A stretch of DNA of 64,000 bases, taken from contig JAQQWL010000013.1 in the NCBI GenBank assembly GCA_038363925.1, positions 2,046,001 through 2,110,000 on the forward strand, in the 5' to 3' direction. Origin of the DNA: Apiospora phragmitis. Lineage: Eukaryota; Ascomycota; Sordariomycetes; Amphisphaeriales; Apiosporaceae. The first letter of the stretch is position 1, and every line of letters starts with the position of its first letter. The notes under the pieces are model-generated. The model made no database searches and was not told where the DNA came from. It saw only the letters and a list, made by a program, of their open reading frames with translations. Positions 12,603 through 23,240 of the stretch are shown here, one piece after another. A program made the translations under genes and the position numbers.

Positions 12603-13953
12603 TCATCCGAACTCAATCGGGGGCATGGGGTGATTGCCGTTCTTCCCCTCGGAAGAGGAAGCACCGCTCAGCTTGGAGGCGACCCACCGCATCAGCCTCT
12701 CCCAGACGGCCAGGAAGCTCTGGAACATCTTCCGGATGACGCCCCACAGCCACTTGAAGACGGCGTCCCAGGGCACGAAGTAGGCCGCGGCAGCGGCGCC
12801 CACGCCCAGCATCGCGGCCGGCCCCGCCGCCAGCGTGATGGCCTGCGGCAGGCCCGCGGCGCCGATGCTCAGGGCCGCGGCCCCGAAGTGGTACTCGACG
12901 AAGAGGCCGCCGGCGGTGGCGCGCATCGACTGCGCGTTCTTGGCGCCCGTCAGGATGCCGATGATGTGGCCGATCGGCTTCTCCCACTTCTCCCACCAGG
13001 GCCGCTCGGGCCGCATCGCCATCTGCGTATTGCCGCGCTCGTCGTAGCACAGGTGGTCATCATCGGGCGTGTGGTGCAGGCTGTTGAACAGCTCGTAGAC
13101 CTCGTTCTTGTCCAGTTAGACAGCGACAGCGTGTACGAGTCGCCCCAGCCGCCGCCCCGCCGGCACCAGCTTCCGGCCGGCGGACGGGTCGGCGGCGGGC
13201 TGCTGGACCTGCAGGTCGCGGTTCATGGGTCCGCCGTTGTTGAAGGCCGGGTCGTTGAGCACGTCGCTCTCGATCCGGATGCCGACGCCGCGGCCCAGGT
13301 AGACGGCGTGGCTCTGGTGCTGCTTGGCTTGCCACTGGTCCAGGCGCGTCTTGGCGTACGTCGAGGAGCCCGAGATGAGCAGGGTCCCCGGGGGCGGCCC
13401 CAGATTGCTGTCCTCGTGCCGGAAGATGCTCAGGCTTTTCATGTTGGCGCTGACTTTGAAATCGATCGTGTCGAGATCTTGCCCCACAAGGAGCGTGAGA
13501 TGGCGGGGCGCACTCTTGTCCGACTGCACCAGCTCAATGGTAGACTGGAGCGACCGCGGATTCGTAATCTTAACGGTCGTTTTGCCTAGGACAGCTCGTT
13601 AGCAACCCTGATGTTGCAGTGCATAGGAAGCAAAGGGGCATATGATTTTACTTACCACGCCAAAATTTCAACTTTGAGCCCTGAAGCTTGCGCTCGAGTT
13701 CGGGCACCGCGGAGGGGTTGACCACGGCGATGATGGCGCGCGCCTTGTCAGTCCGGTCCTCCTTAATGATGCGCTTCAAGCTGGTCAGCTCCATGCGCTG
13801 CTGCGACTGCGGCGATCTTGAGCTCGACGACGACACCTCAGAGAGAGGAGCGCCTTTGCTAGAAACCTCCACAGTGGGCGGCTGCTTGCTGCGGCGTTCT
13901 TTGGAGGGCGGTTTGGGCGCCATGGTGTCTGGCGGTGGTGGTGGTATAGCCAC
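12603..13953 (-). CDS. Conserved-looking hypothetical protein with C-terminal hydrophobic segments
   Basis: Exons complement(12603..13585, 13656..13953) are joined by a 70-bp GT..AG intron, phase 1 (..F-W-R-G|K-T-T-V-K-I). The product is about 426 aa. The first 100 aa are Pro/Lys/Ser-rich and then charged. The middle holds L-T-L-L-V-G-Q-D-L-D-T-I-D-F and Y-L-G-R-G-V-G-I-R-I. The last 130 aa contain an Ala/Gly-rich hydrophobic stretch (A-I-T-L-A-A-G-P-A-A-M-L-G-V-G-A) followed by an amphipathic W/F-rich segment, so membrane association is likely. Two frame breaks occur: one extra base in CCCC 13154-13157 and one missing base at 13114-13115. After correction the segment reads W-G-D-S-Y-T-L-S-L-S-N-L-D-K-N-E-V-Y-E. 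A second Met at 13923 could also be the start. I do not recognise the family. Confidence 0.72.
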
Positions 13954-16070
13954 AAGCCTCTATCGACAGCTAAGTGATCTAGGCTTGCAGCGTGTGTGTA
14001 GTGTTTTGTTTCGATAAAGAGTGTGATGAGAGATGGACCGAGGAAACGAGAAACATTCCTCCCGGCGCGAAAAAGGATGGCATTTTCATACCTGGAGCTT
14101 AGACCGTCGCTATCGTGCCATGCTATTGTCCGGGGGCGCGCTGCAAGTTTCCCTGCGTTGACTCAAAGCGTTTCCTCATTTCGCTCCGAGGAAGCGGTCT
14201 GCATCTGGTGGATCGCGTGTTGTGGTGCGCTCTGATACGCTGCCCGCGCGCTCGGGAGCTGGACTGGCCAATTCCCTGGCGGCCGGTGGAGGTTATCGCC
14301 CAACCTATTGCTCCACGTAAACACCGCTCCCCCCACCGACACTCATGCAGTCGCCCTACGCGACCAACCGATCCATGCAAACTTCCCTGAGAAACCTTGA
14401 GAACCGCTGGCAAACCCAACCCCCCCCCCCCGGGGGGAAGGTTTCGCTCTGCCCGACGAATCAAACTGCATCGAAGCTCTGGTCGAAGGCCTCCCATGTT
14501 CCTGTAATCCGGCCGAGCCGCACTGCCGCCCGGTCTTGTGAGGATTGCACTAGCCACCCCCTCCTAACTCCCCCTTGCTCGAGCCACACTGTGGCGCAGG
14601 ACGACATCCGCGTGCTGGACATTACCCCTCCAGTCACGATGAGTCTTCCCCGGCCCTTCCCCGACTCCTGTCTCCACGAAAGACCAAGATGAGGTGTTGC
14701 GGTCACGCGGGGGTGAATGTGTGAAGTGTCAATCAATCCAGCTAGTATCCTGTTTCATCTCTCATCAGGACACCAGTGGATGTATGCCAAGAAATCCTTA
14801 TCCTGTATGTTACCCCTCACCAAATTTGTCCATCTGCCCAAAGCTGGAGGAGGGGCAGCAGTACCAACCCCTATGAGCGTGTGGTCGGCATGCAGAGATA
14901 GCCCCCTACTGGCTTGTGATAATGCGACTACTGGATCTTGCTTCCGCGGACCGCGATAAGGACAGGTCATATCCGCAGCAAAACGGAGTCCCGTTCAGGA
15001 ACGGCCAATGGCCGCTGTATCACCCAGCACGATCGTGCCATTCTCTTTCCAAGCAGCCTCGTGGTCTTCGACAAAGCTTCTATGGCGTCACCGAGCACCC
15101 ATACTATGGCGCCGAAGCTGGGCCGCCTAACAGCGCTGAGTCCTGACAGGTTCATGAGGCCCTCGAAACCGGCGGAGGTCGGGTTGCTCTTGCCGATCTT
15201 CTCGAGAGGCAGCCAACCCGTTTTGTGCGTTTCGAGCGGCACTCACGGATTGCTGGTATTGGACCGAAGGTCTGGGTAAGATAGACACTTGGCCGATTAA
15301 TCGGCCAGAGAACCTGTGTCCTCCGGCTTGCCTATCACCTAACAACGGGGTGCTTCGTAGCTTTGAGGCTAGAAGTGCAAGGGAGAGAGTAAAGGGAATG
15401 AGAATGATTGAAAGAAAAGGGTCTGGCAGCTTGACCCCAGGTGGGCCACAATATTCGTGCCCAACATGGAGTAACCAGGCTGACTTTACAGACGGGTATC
15501 GCCGCACAATCGCCCTCGCAGCTCTGTTTCAGACATACGCTCAAGAAAGTTGGTTTCGGAGGGAAGGGCCTCTGGGTGGCATATCGATCATCCACAGCCA
15601 GACCAAGGCCATTTTCTCTTTTCCCCTTCACCACCACCACCACCACAAGTGCCTGGTCCATAGGTCGTCGTGTCACTCTCGCCGTCCCTTCTTCTTCTCA
15701 CCGTCCCTTTTCCTTGGTCCACAAATCGTGCAACTTTCACCATCGCCGTCGCCTCTTCCACAGGATGCGTCACTTCTGTCTACTAATTCATTATTATGGG
15801 CAGCCAATGCTTTTGACGCTATCTAACTCGCTTGCCATACCCGTCTATCCCTTGCATAGTTTCGCGTCCCGGGTCCTCTAATTCCCAACACTCTGGATCC
15901 AATACGACCTCCCACTTCTCGTCTTCCCACGTCCATGCCACCGGCGACTTTGTTGTGAAAGCAATTCATTCTTCGTCGTGAAGGGGATGACCGTCGTTAA
16001 AGTGTCAACCAAGGCCAGCAAAGCGAGAGGACCACAACAAGCCCCGAAGATCTCTAGATCTAATACGCCT
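13954..16070. other. Intergenic stretch of about 2.1 kb
   Basis: No frame shows family motifs. It contains a C11G6-type homopolymer palindrome near 14418-14437, a (CAC)n microsatellite at about 15629-15648 and pyrimidine-rich stretches at 15600-15780. The left end is the promoter of the hypothetical gene at 12603-13953. Confidence 0.5.
14418..14437. repeat. C-run followed by G-run homopolymer
   Basis: About 12 consecutive C followed by six G, self-complementary over the junction. In this sequence, where homopolymer lengths look unreliable, the exact run length should not be trusted. Confidence 0.75.
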
Positions 16071-16765
16071 TAGTCGAAAGATGCAGGCACGAGATCCCAG
16101 TCTACCGTCGAGTAGTCCTTCTCCGGGAAAAGGTACGGATCGTAGGAAAATCTGGTCGCTACCACCGTGGATGGGTCGACACTATTAATGTTCAGCACAT
16201 CCATGGTATGTAGCTCATCTAAGAGACTTACCATGAATGATGCCCTATCTAATGTATAACTGTTAGCAGGCCCGACGATTTAGGAGCTGTGAGTATTGCT
16301 TACTATTTTCCCTAGAAGATGCTTCAATTTCTTCGATTGTTAGCTTTTCGTAAGTCGGCAACTGAAAGTTGGCTTACGCGATTCCTAATCACCTCTCGTA
16401 TGAGCGAATTAGACATTGTTGTAACCACTCCATGTTCCATCCAGTAGAGTTCCTTTTGCACCGAGTTACGGTTCGACCAGAGCTCGTATTCGTGCTGTTC
16501 GTGTCCAGCTTCGGGGGCCCCTTCGTAGAACCAGTCGGTGTGAGCCGTCCTGGCCACCTGGACGATGGAGAGAAACCGGAGTTCTTTCCCTCTTGCTTTG
16601 CACGTTGTCTAAGTTGAAAAGGGCATCGTCACGAAGGCGGCTCTACTCCATTTCTACGTCCTTGTAGAAGTCGTGGGAAACAGTGTGTTGATAGCGGTGC
16701 TTGTCACACCAGTTATCCCAATGGTCATCCGTGGTGTTGGGACAGCGGTACGTGTCGATGTCAGC
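16071..16765 (-). pseudogene. Island family copy F1 (W-C-x2-H / D-W-[DN]-x-V-[PS] family), damaged
   Basis: Homologous along its length to copy F4 at 21686-22597. Exon 2 begins at 16765 after a consensus acceptor and holds the C-x(11)-W-C-D-K-H motif, then N-L-D-N-V-Q-S-K-R, then A-H-T-D-W-F-Y-E-G and I-R-E-V-I-R-N. A 55-bp intron (16249..16303) leads to a C-terminal exon with the family ending V-D-W-D-L-V-P-A-S-F-D and stop at 16071. Damage: an in-frame TAG at 16643-16645 just after the W-C-x2-H domain, plus frame changes near 16580 and 16345. The indels could be sequence errors, the TAG less so. No exon 1 matching F4 was found upstream. Function unknown. Confidence 0.6.
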
Positions 16766-18031
16766 CTGTATTCACGAGTGTCAGCGTTCTTTCGTCGTAA
16801 GGGAGAAGGGCCACTGGCAAAGTTGTTCGTGAACAGAAAGGAACACTTATCAGCTGTTAGTGATCGTAATGTCTCCTAGACAGTGGCGTTGTAGAAACAG
16901 GTGTGGAAAATCGTGGTATTATCGCACTTCGGTTTGATCTGGAGTTGCTCCTCGGACTCGGGGAATGTTGACGTGGATAATTTTGCTAGAGTCAAGAAAG
17001 ACGATACCAACAAAGTTGGACGAAATTGATACGAATAGGGAAGAGCTCACAGTTCTGTCACTATCACCGATAGTGCTATTGGCCCCTATAACAATCTGAT
17101 CTCTCAAGTACCTGTGGATTGAGCTTCTGGGATGTCATTCGGTAGCGAGCAGTACCTCACATGTGCCCAAATATATCTAGCCAGACCTGGGTATTCCTCA
17201 CTTCCCTGAATAAGCCCGGGCTTGAGCTAGTAAATGTTGCCTGTATGTCATGCAGTAATGTCACAATGGCCAGGCACAAAACCCTAAATACTATCATGAC
17301 TTTGAGTATATTGCGATCTCAAACGCCTCCATGCTGTTCTGAACTGCTTTCTTGGCTGAAACAGTCTTGCCGCTTTGAACAGTGGCTCTGATCATGGGAA
17401 TATTGATGGGAACGCTCGTGGGTGTGTTTATGGCCCTGGTCTGGTCCACGTTTTCTTGCCAGCTCTGATTCGACTCCAATGATTACCAGTGCATAGCTGG
17501 TCAGTATATTCAAAGAGAGAAATGGCAGCATGGACTTTTGTCAACGTGAGGATTACGTCGTTGCTGTTGTCCAACAGTTTGGTGATTGATGATATGAAAT
17601 AGACCGAACTAATTTGGATTCTCAACCTGTGGCTTGAAACTTCGTGTGCGGGAGGAGCGCCGTGATACAATCATTGATAACTGAGAAAGACCATTGAATA
17701 TAGTAGCTGTCTTCTATAGACTTCTGCCAACTGATTCGCGGCTCTCTGGATCAGTCTTTTCATCTAATCAATCCTTGTATTCAATGCGGTTTTCTATCAA
17801 ATGCCGGCATGTATCCACCGTGGCCTTGCATCCAATGTGGCCTTCTACCCTTTTACGCTTCCACCCAATGTATTCTTCCCAACCGCCTCATCCAATCAAC
17901 ATGATCCAAGAAGAAGTGATTTCGTCTTTGATGAACAAGGTGCCACAGTTTAGCCCATAGTAGATGCAAGCCGCCATGTACTGGAGGGTGAAGACCTAAG
18001 TCCTTCCCTCTACTGTTGTTGCAGAGGGAGA
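16766..18031 (-). other. Degenerate region with possible minus-strand coding remnants
   Basis: Short minus-strand frames suggest broken coding sequence. Near 17160-17200 a peptide reads E-Y-P-G-L-A-R-Y-I-W-A-H before a possible donor. Near 16870-17107 an open stretch reads R-D-Q-I-V-I-G-A-N-S-T and, after a possible intron, ends I-F-H-T-C-F-Y-N-A-T-V. They do not align to F4, and I could not build a continuous gene. Bases 17740-17880 contain loosely repeated phrases around CCAATG and GTGGCCTT. Confidence 0.3.
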
Positions 18032-18057
18032 TCAAGCACTCACAACATTCCAATCTA

Positions 18058-18097
18058 AGCCAAAGCACCCCTCCACGGACCACCCCTTCGCGGACTA
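18058..18097. repeat. Left terminal inverted repeat of the TIR element
   Basis: Starts AGCCAAAGCACCCCTCCACG and ends ..CGCGGACTA. It pairs with 19869-19908 with about four mismatches over 40 bp and is built from two 15-bp subrepeats. It retains many CpA sites that RIP would normally mutate. Confidence 0.82.
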
Positions 18098-18254
18098 GAA
18101 AACCCACCAAACACACCCTTTCAATTCAAGTCATTTCTATAGCTAAAATTAGTCAGGACATGCTATTTTCTAGTATTTCTAATAATAATATAGTCCTTTG
18201 TTTCCGTTCTATCGTCTTCTATTCCCTCTATATCGTTCTGCGGCCTGCTTAGCA

Positions 18255-19740
18255 CCTTAACGTCGGTGGATTCGTCCTTAAATACGACCCTATTTTAATA
18301 GTCTTTCTATTAACTTTAGCTTAAAGATAATTAATTTAAGCCTCGAGGCTCGCGATTCTATTAGCTTATTCATTAAGGGCCTTACTAGCCTTACGAATAA
18401 AGAGTCTTTAAAAAGGGAGATTAAAAGTAAGGTTTATAGCGGCTAGTTTTTAATTATTATTTCTTAATGCCTAATTATTGAAAAGTGTTTTAATAAGTGT
18501 TAAGGTTAATTTAGCGACGAAATTAAGCGTCGATTCTTTATTAATTACTAGGGGTGGTTTTAAACGTAGTTAAATAACACTTTTATTTTTTAAAATAATA
18601 TATTTTAATAATAAAGGTTTCGATTAATCTCGCGAATAAATCCTAGTTATTTTTTAAATATTTTAGATCGTTAAAAGAATTAAAATATTAATCTTAATTT
18701 AGCGGTATACTTTTAATATATTTAATTTAATAGGTTTAAGTTTAAAGACTACGTTTAAATATATTTTTAAAAAGATCTTTAGCTTTTTTTTAATAGTTTT
18801 AAGACCTTTATATTTAAAATCTATATAATATAATTATAATATAGTTTATAAAAAACAAGCTATATTTTATTAATAAAATAAAACTATAAAAATTTTTTCG
18901 TTTATATATAAATTATAATCGTTATAAATTAAAACGATTTATTTATTATTATAACGAAATTAAATATAAGGAATAAAAATATTTTAAATTTAATTTAATA
19001 TTATAAAATTATTAATCTATTTTTTAAGCGATGTTTTAAACCGCTAGTTATTTTAAAGATGGTTATTTTAGTTTAGAAACTACTAGCTTTAAACGTCGGC
19101 CCTTTTAAAAATAATTAGCGGCGAGAGGGCTACCTTATTATAGTTTATACATTTTAAGGTAGTAATTTATTTCTTTTTTTCGACGTTTTTTTAAAGGTTA
19201 AATAACTAATAGCTTCGGTAACCACTTAGTAATTACTATTAACGCTTTAGCCGATACTTATTTTATTAATATTATAAAAGTGTTTAAAAAAATATTAATT
19301 AAATTTAAAGTATTAAATCTATTAAAAAAGATATTAATATTAATAATAATTACTTTATTAACGCGGTTATAATTAATTATTTTAAACTTAATAGTTTTAA
19401 TAAACTCGTTTTTAATTAAAAATTAAATATATTAATATTACCTTAGCGTATAGGACGCCTCGAAAGCGTTTAATATTCGTTAAGCTATATATTTAAACTT
19501 AACGAGCGCTAGCGCGAAGCCTAGTTTAGCTTAGCCGATAGCTTAATTCGTTAATTAAGTCTTTAAAAATAGTGATAATGCCTGCCGGTCCTTATTTAGC
19601 TCTTATCGCGTCGGTATACCGGCTAGGCGCCGGATGACGTACGATCGGTCGGCATTTTATCTACGGACGGCTTCGCGAATACCTAGTCCGAGCTTTACGT
19701 TACGTATCGCAGCCTGCGCGCGTTTTTAAGTATTAAATAA
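18255..19740. repeat. AT-rich RIP-like core of the TIR element
   Basis: About 1.5 kb dominated by TTAATA/TATTTAA words, with stops in every frame and TpA excess, while scattered CpG remains. The borders with the normal-composition outer 150-200 bp on each side are abrupt. RIP in ascomycetes mutates C to T mainly at CpA in duplicated DNA. A dinucleotide count would test this. Confidence 0.75.
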
Positions 19741-19868
19741 TAACATGGAAAAATAACTAGAAAAAAACGAATAAAATAATAATAGTATATATAGTTAAGA
19801 GGCAAAGGTGGTAAGAGAAATCCATATTATTATCCAAGGGTCCAACGCGTTTATGGCGCGAAACGCGG

Positions 19869-19908
19869 TGGTCCGTGAAGGGGTGGTCCGTGGAGGGGTG
19901 CCTTAGCT
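19869..19908. repeat. Right terminal inverted repeat of the TIR element
   Basis: Reverse complement begins AGCTAAGGCACCCCTCCACG, matching the left end at 18058. The outermost bases create the TAA that ends the truncated F2 frame. Confidence 0.82.
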
Positions 19909-20569
19909 TATGGTGGAGGTATTCCTGGCCCAGACGTTGGCGACGTATACGAAGTTACTATCCGTTAACTGGGAAGGAGTGGCAGTACTCTGGCCAAGGA
20001 GCTCGACGATGTTAATACCGTCCAACCCTTTGTAGATGTTTCGGGTAACTGTTAAAGCGTTAGGTAAGTGTTCCACTCTTAGAGACATAAGGGCCTGGAC
20101 TTTAAACACCTTCGCGTTTAGCTGTGATGAACTCCTTACTCGGTACCCAAGGTTCTTCCCTGGTGTTTTAACCAAGAATCTGAACAATTTCATGACCTTC
20201 CAGGCCGCTCCACATACTGCCCGTTGAGATCTTGTGAGGTTATGAACCATCCCCGGGGTATTCTGCTTCGAGGTAGAAAAAACAGGAGTTAAAACTGGAA
20301 AAGGAACACCAGAACATTCATTTTGGCTGCTATATAGGAAGCTCAGCGTAGGTAGAGGTAAAGCTTCGAATATTATAGACCCAACCCTTTTGAGTGTAGT
20401 ATCTTTATGTTGCTGGCTTGTCAAATGATCCACACATGCTATGATTAACCGACTTAGAAGGACAATACACCATATTCTCCGGCAGTTCGGGGTGGAATTT
20501 CGCAGGAACGCGACGCGCGGGGCGTCGCGGGAGCCCAGCGTTGGCGCGGTTGCTCGGTTGCTCGGTTGT

Positions 20570-20830
20570 TGATGATATGTGAAGTCATCGGAGTCACTTG
20601 GAACTGCGTCCCAGTCCTGGTTGGCGTGGTTGGAGACGTACATGAATGCCCACACGTAGGCTGGTTGGATCGTTGTGCTGCAGTTGCAGTATTCAGATCG
20701 AGTAATTCAATGATCTCAACTCCCTGTAGCTCCTCCCACACGCGCTGGATAACTGTTGAATTATTAGTTAAGTGTCCTGTACTAAGAATTATGTGGGTTG
20801 AATGGCTTCGAGTATCTTCTAGTTAAGCTG
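20570..20830 (-). pseudogene. Island family copy F3, C-terminal fragment
   Basis: The exon starting at 20752 reads I-Q-R-V-W-E-E-L-Q-G-V-E-I-I-E-L-L. One frame change later it reads Y-V-W-A-F-M-Y-V-S-N and then N-Q-D-W-D-A-V-P-S-D-S-D-D, aligning with the F4 C-terminal exon. The preceding intron is also homologous, but its donor reads AGAAG|AT where F4 has AGAAG|GT, so splicing is probably lost. No clear exon 1 or 2 is recognisable between 20830 and 21160. It lacks a stop after D-S-D-D and runs on toward F2. Confidence 0.55.
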
Positions 20831-21165
20831 AAGCCACATGTTCTGAGCAGTTGTTAGATGATTACTTGAGTGTCCTGATTTAAACGTTATTGCACGATGA
20901 TGTATAAAGTGCTGTATTGCAGAAGAGAAAGCAACAAAAGAGAACTGCACTACGGTGCTATACTGTATGCACGAAAGAAACAGCTAGCATAATAGCACGC
21001 TATCCCCAAAGAGGGGCTGACACTTGTTTATACTGCGAAAGATATTGCACCCAGTATATCTCCCATCGAGCCCGGTCCAGAATCATATTAGGTGTCGCAT
21101 TGGAGTATATCAAGGCCACTAATCTTCGCATTAGTGGATATCCACTTTTGCGTGCGACGTTAGGC

Positions 21166-21631
21166 TTATCGTGGGGGTCGGGGTGTGGCATCGAGAGGGC
21201 GGCCGAGGCCGGCGTACTTGAGTTCATCCAAATCGAGTTTCTGCAGAGAACGCTCGATGTCGGGTTCCATAGGACCGTCGTGGGAGCGCAGGCGGGACGC
21301 GAGGATGATATAGTCGTATAGGTAATGCACAGCAGACTTGAGCTTGGCTCGGACTGCCTCGATGGTGTGGAAGTATCTTGTATTCGCCCTCACTGTCGCC
21401 CTCGCTGTCGAGGACAAAGTTGTGGATCGCACGTAGAGCGGGCAGCAGGCTGGCCAGAGTGTGGTGGCCCTGTTCCTTGTAGAGACGATGCAGGAGATCG
21501 GGCAAGGTGGCGATGCGGCCCTCGGTTCTGAACGGAGTGCTAGGGATGTGTGTAGGATAGTTACAGACCTGACCGTATTGGAGTCTTGCCCCGAGCCTGA
21601 GAGGCCGCTTGAGCTCTTGTAAAGATGGCAA
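21166..21631 (-). CDS. Hypothetical helical protein downstream of F4
   Basis: A frame starting M-P-S-L-Q-E-L-K-R-P-L contains I-A-T-L-P-D-L-L-H-R-L-Y-K-E-Q-G, then L-L-P-A-L-R-A-I-H-N-F-V-L-D-S-E-G-D. Near 21375 the coding signal moves by one base to Y-F-H-T-I-E-A-V-R-A-K-L, then L-Y-D-Y-I-I-L-A-S-R-L-R and an acidic/Leu tail, ending at 21166. With one indel corrected the product is about 155 aa. It lies 54 bp beyond the F4 stop on the same strand. A similar peptide (D-L-L-N-H-H-T..L-I-P-F-L-R-H-I-A) occurs at 28982-29242, suggesting a small family. Function unknown. It could be an exon of a larger, unresolved gene. Confidence 0.4.
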
Positions 21632-21685
21632 GAGTGTGAAAAAGACCCGAGTCCATCTCTTGTACTGTTGGTGCAGAATTGAGAT

Positions 21686-22597
21686 TCAAACACCCCAGGG
21701 TTCTTGCGACACCGCATTCCAATCCTGGTCCTTCCAGTTATTAACGAATAAATTTTCCTGGAACTCGAAACTGTCGTCGGCTAACTGTGCTGGTGTAGCA
21801 GTTTTCGATTAAGGAGCTCGATTATTTCGACTCCTCTTAAGTCTCTCCTAAACCTCTCTATAACTACTGAAATGTTAGTCAAGTGTTCTGTTTTCACATG
21901 GCTATAAGGATTAGGCTCTCAAATACCTTCTAGCTTAGCTTGCTGAGATTCTTCATCCGATACCCAAGGCACGTTTTCTCTCAGTACATCGACCGAATAT
22001 GGAATCGACATGCCGTTCAAGATGTTTCGTATGACTTCCCGAAGAGAAACCTCGGATTGCTCCATACATATCCCGTACTCCATTTTCCAGAGGTGCTTCT
22101 TGACACTTACCCAGTCGTCGGATATCTCGACCTCGTGTCTGATATGGTTCGGGCAATTCTGACCGAGGTAGAACCAGTCGCGGTGAGCCTCGCGCGTAAC
22201 AATCATGAGGGACATCAAGATTAGGTAGACGCGTTTGTTCTCGACTTCGTCGAGGTTGTTAAGGCCCTTGAGTCTGCATCTGTCTTCGGTGTCTTTCAGG
22301 AAGCGGTAGATGACCCTTTCCTGCTTGGCATGCGTTTCGCACCACTTTGCGTCCCCTGTGGTCGGTCAATGGGCCCCAGCAGCCAGCTGGGTCGATGACG
22401 GCCTGTGTTGTTGTCAGCACACTTACATTCCATCGCATCACCTGATGCTGGATCTTCCTACTCACCTCACAGTGCGACATCAGGCCTTGCTCCTCGTCCG
22501 GTATGCGGACGCGGGCATGACTGGCCAGTGATTTTGCCTTCATGAGTCCGCGGATCACACGGGCGCATATTGTGTGGAGAACCTTCATAACTGCCAT
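21686..22597 (-). CDS. Island family copy F4, best-preserved member (about 261 aa)
   Basis: Exons complement(21686..21863, 21927..22402, 22466..22597), both introns GT..AG. Exon 1 (44 aa) begins M-A-V-M-K-V-L-H-T-I and ends M-S-H-C-E. Exon 2 opens A-V-I-D-P-A-G-C and, 12 residues later, has K-W-C-E-T-H-A-K-Q-E; the Cys/His spacing looks like a small zinc-binding knuckle. Then come N-L-D-E-V-E-N-K-R, R-D-W-F-Y-L-G-Q-N and L-R-E-V-I-R-N. Exon 3 holds G-V-E-I-I-E-L-L-N, T-A-T-P-A-Q-L and the ending Q-D-W-N-A-V-S-Q-E-P-W-G-V. Two single-base corrections are required, both in runs (CCCC 22353-22356, one extra; TTTT 21802-21805, one missing). With them the CDS is 786 bp. I do not recognise the family from any named domain. 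No signal peptide or membrane segment is evident, so it is probably intracellular. Confidence 0.66.
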
Positions 22598-23240
22598 GTT
22601 GCCTATTTCCCAATATGAGATGGAAAGGTAAGCAAGAGTCAAGCAAGCGAAAGCTGTCTGAAGCAAGGGGAAAGTACAACGGAAGATAACGTTGTACTTA
22701 GCAAGGGAGAGGGAAGGCTGTGTAGAGCAAGGGAAAAGTTCAAAAGTGCTGTTGAGAAAGAGTGAGACAGGGAGTAGAAGAGAAAAGAAAGATGTCGTCG
22801 AGATTTAACGCGACTTGCACGTGTTGTAGGTGTGTGCTTGGGTAAGGGTTACAGGAAAGAAAAAACACCAAGCCTCGAAGTAGACGCGGCTTTCGTAGGG
22901 CGGATGGAAAGGCACACTGATTCCAGGATACCGGTAGCTTACACAGTCCCCACAATCGGCGAGATAACCGTTTCTCTTACTTCCACAGTCATTACTGCAT
23001 TTGGACAAAAAGAAACCCGCTCCCACGGGTGCATAACGAGACTCGAACTATTTCTATTATACGGATATTGGAAATCGAGGATATTAATAATAAAGGAGAA
23101 CGTCAAGGGCTATTAGCCCAAACATCTTGGCTTGATACTCGGAGACGTGAAAGAATAATGGTACAATAATCCCTGGGCGCTTGCAGCCGTTGCCACTGGG
23201 GCAGTCCTTGGGTGACGGCTGACCAGGTAACCATTGGAGC
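22598..23240. other. Spacer between F4 and F5
   Basis: F4 promoter and 5' leader, purine-rich near 22620-22800. Minus-strand frames 22740..22955 and 23113..23349 show no motif, although the latter may include decayed F5 sequence. Confidence 0.4.

Larger units (their letters stand above)
18058..19908. mobile_element. 1.85-kb TIR DNA transposon with TA target duplication, RIP-like interior
   Basis: About 40-bp terminal inverted repeats lie at 18058-18097 and 19869-19908. They share AGC[CT]AA[AG]GCACCCC and then two tandem 15-bp subunits, CACCCCTCCACGGAC and CACCCCTTC[GA]CGGAC. Each end is flanked by TA (18056-18057 and 19909-19910). Removing the element plus one TA rejoins the host gene in frame, confirming the borders. 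A TA target and about 1.9 kb length fit the Tc1/mariner superfamily (Fot1/pogo-sized), but no transposase frame survives. The interior has no ORF of 60 aa and is extremely A+T rich, consistent with repeat-induced point mutation. A non-autonomous element of another family cannot be excluded. Confidence 0.8.
18032..20240 (-). pseudogene. Island family copy F2, split near its 3' end by a TIR element
   Basis: On the minus strand the exon 2 end (about 20110-20240) matches F4: P-W-V-P-S-K-E-F-I-T-A-K-R-E against F4 P-W-V-S-D-E-E-S-Q-Q-A-K-L-E. An intron in the same place follows (20049..20109, with the same GAACACTT..CTAAC branch region). Then comes G-I-N-I-V-E-L-L-G-Q-S-T-A-T-P-S-Q-L. The frame runs to 19911, where a TIR element begins. 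Its terminus supplies an artificial stop. Across the element, with one TA removed, the host frame resumes at 18055 as I-D-W-N-V-V-S-A and stops at 18032-18034. This restores the family's C-terminal motif. Upstream of about 20160 the frame is interrupted and only weakly alignable. Type of damage: transposon insertion plus decay. Confidence 0.68.

Noticed and set aside
12480..13589. A 369-aa plus-strand frame
   Set aside because: Antisense of the spliced minus-strand hypothetical, with Gly/Arg/His-rich shadow composition and no start context or homology.
23020..23050. GACTCGAACTATT resembling a minus-strand T arm
   Set aside because: The stem does not pair and no anticodon arm lies at the right distance.
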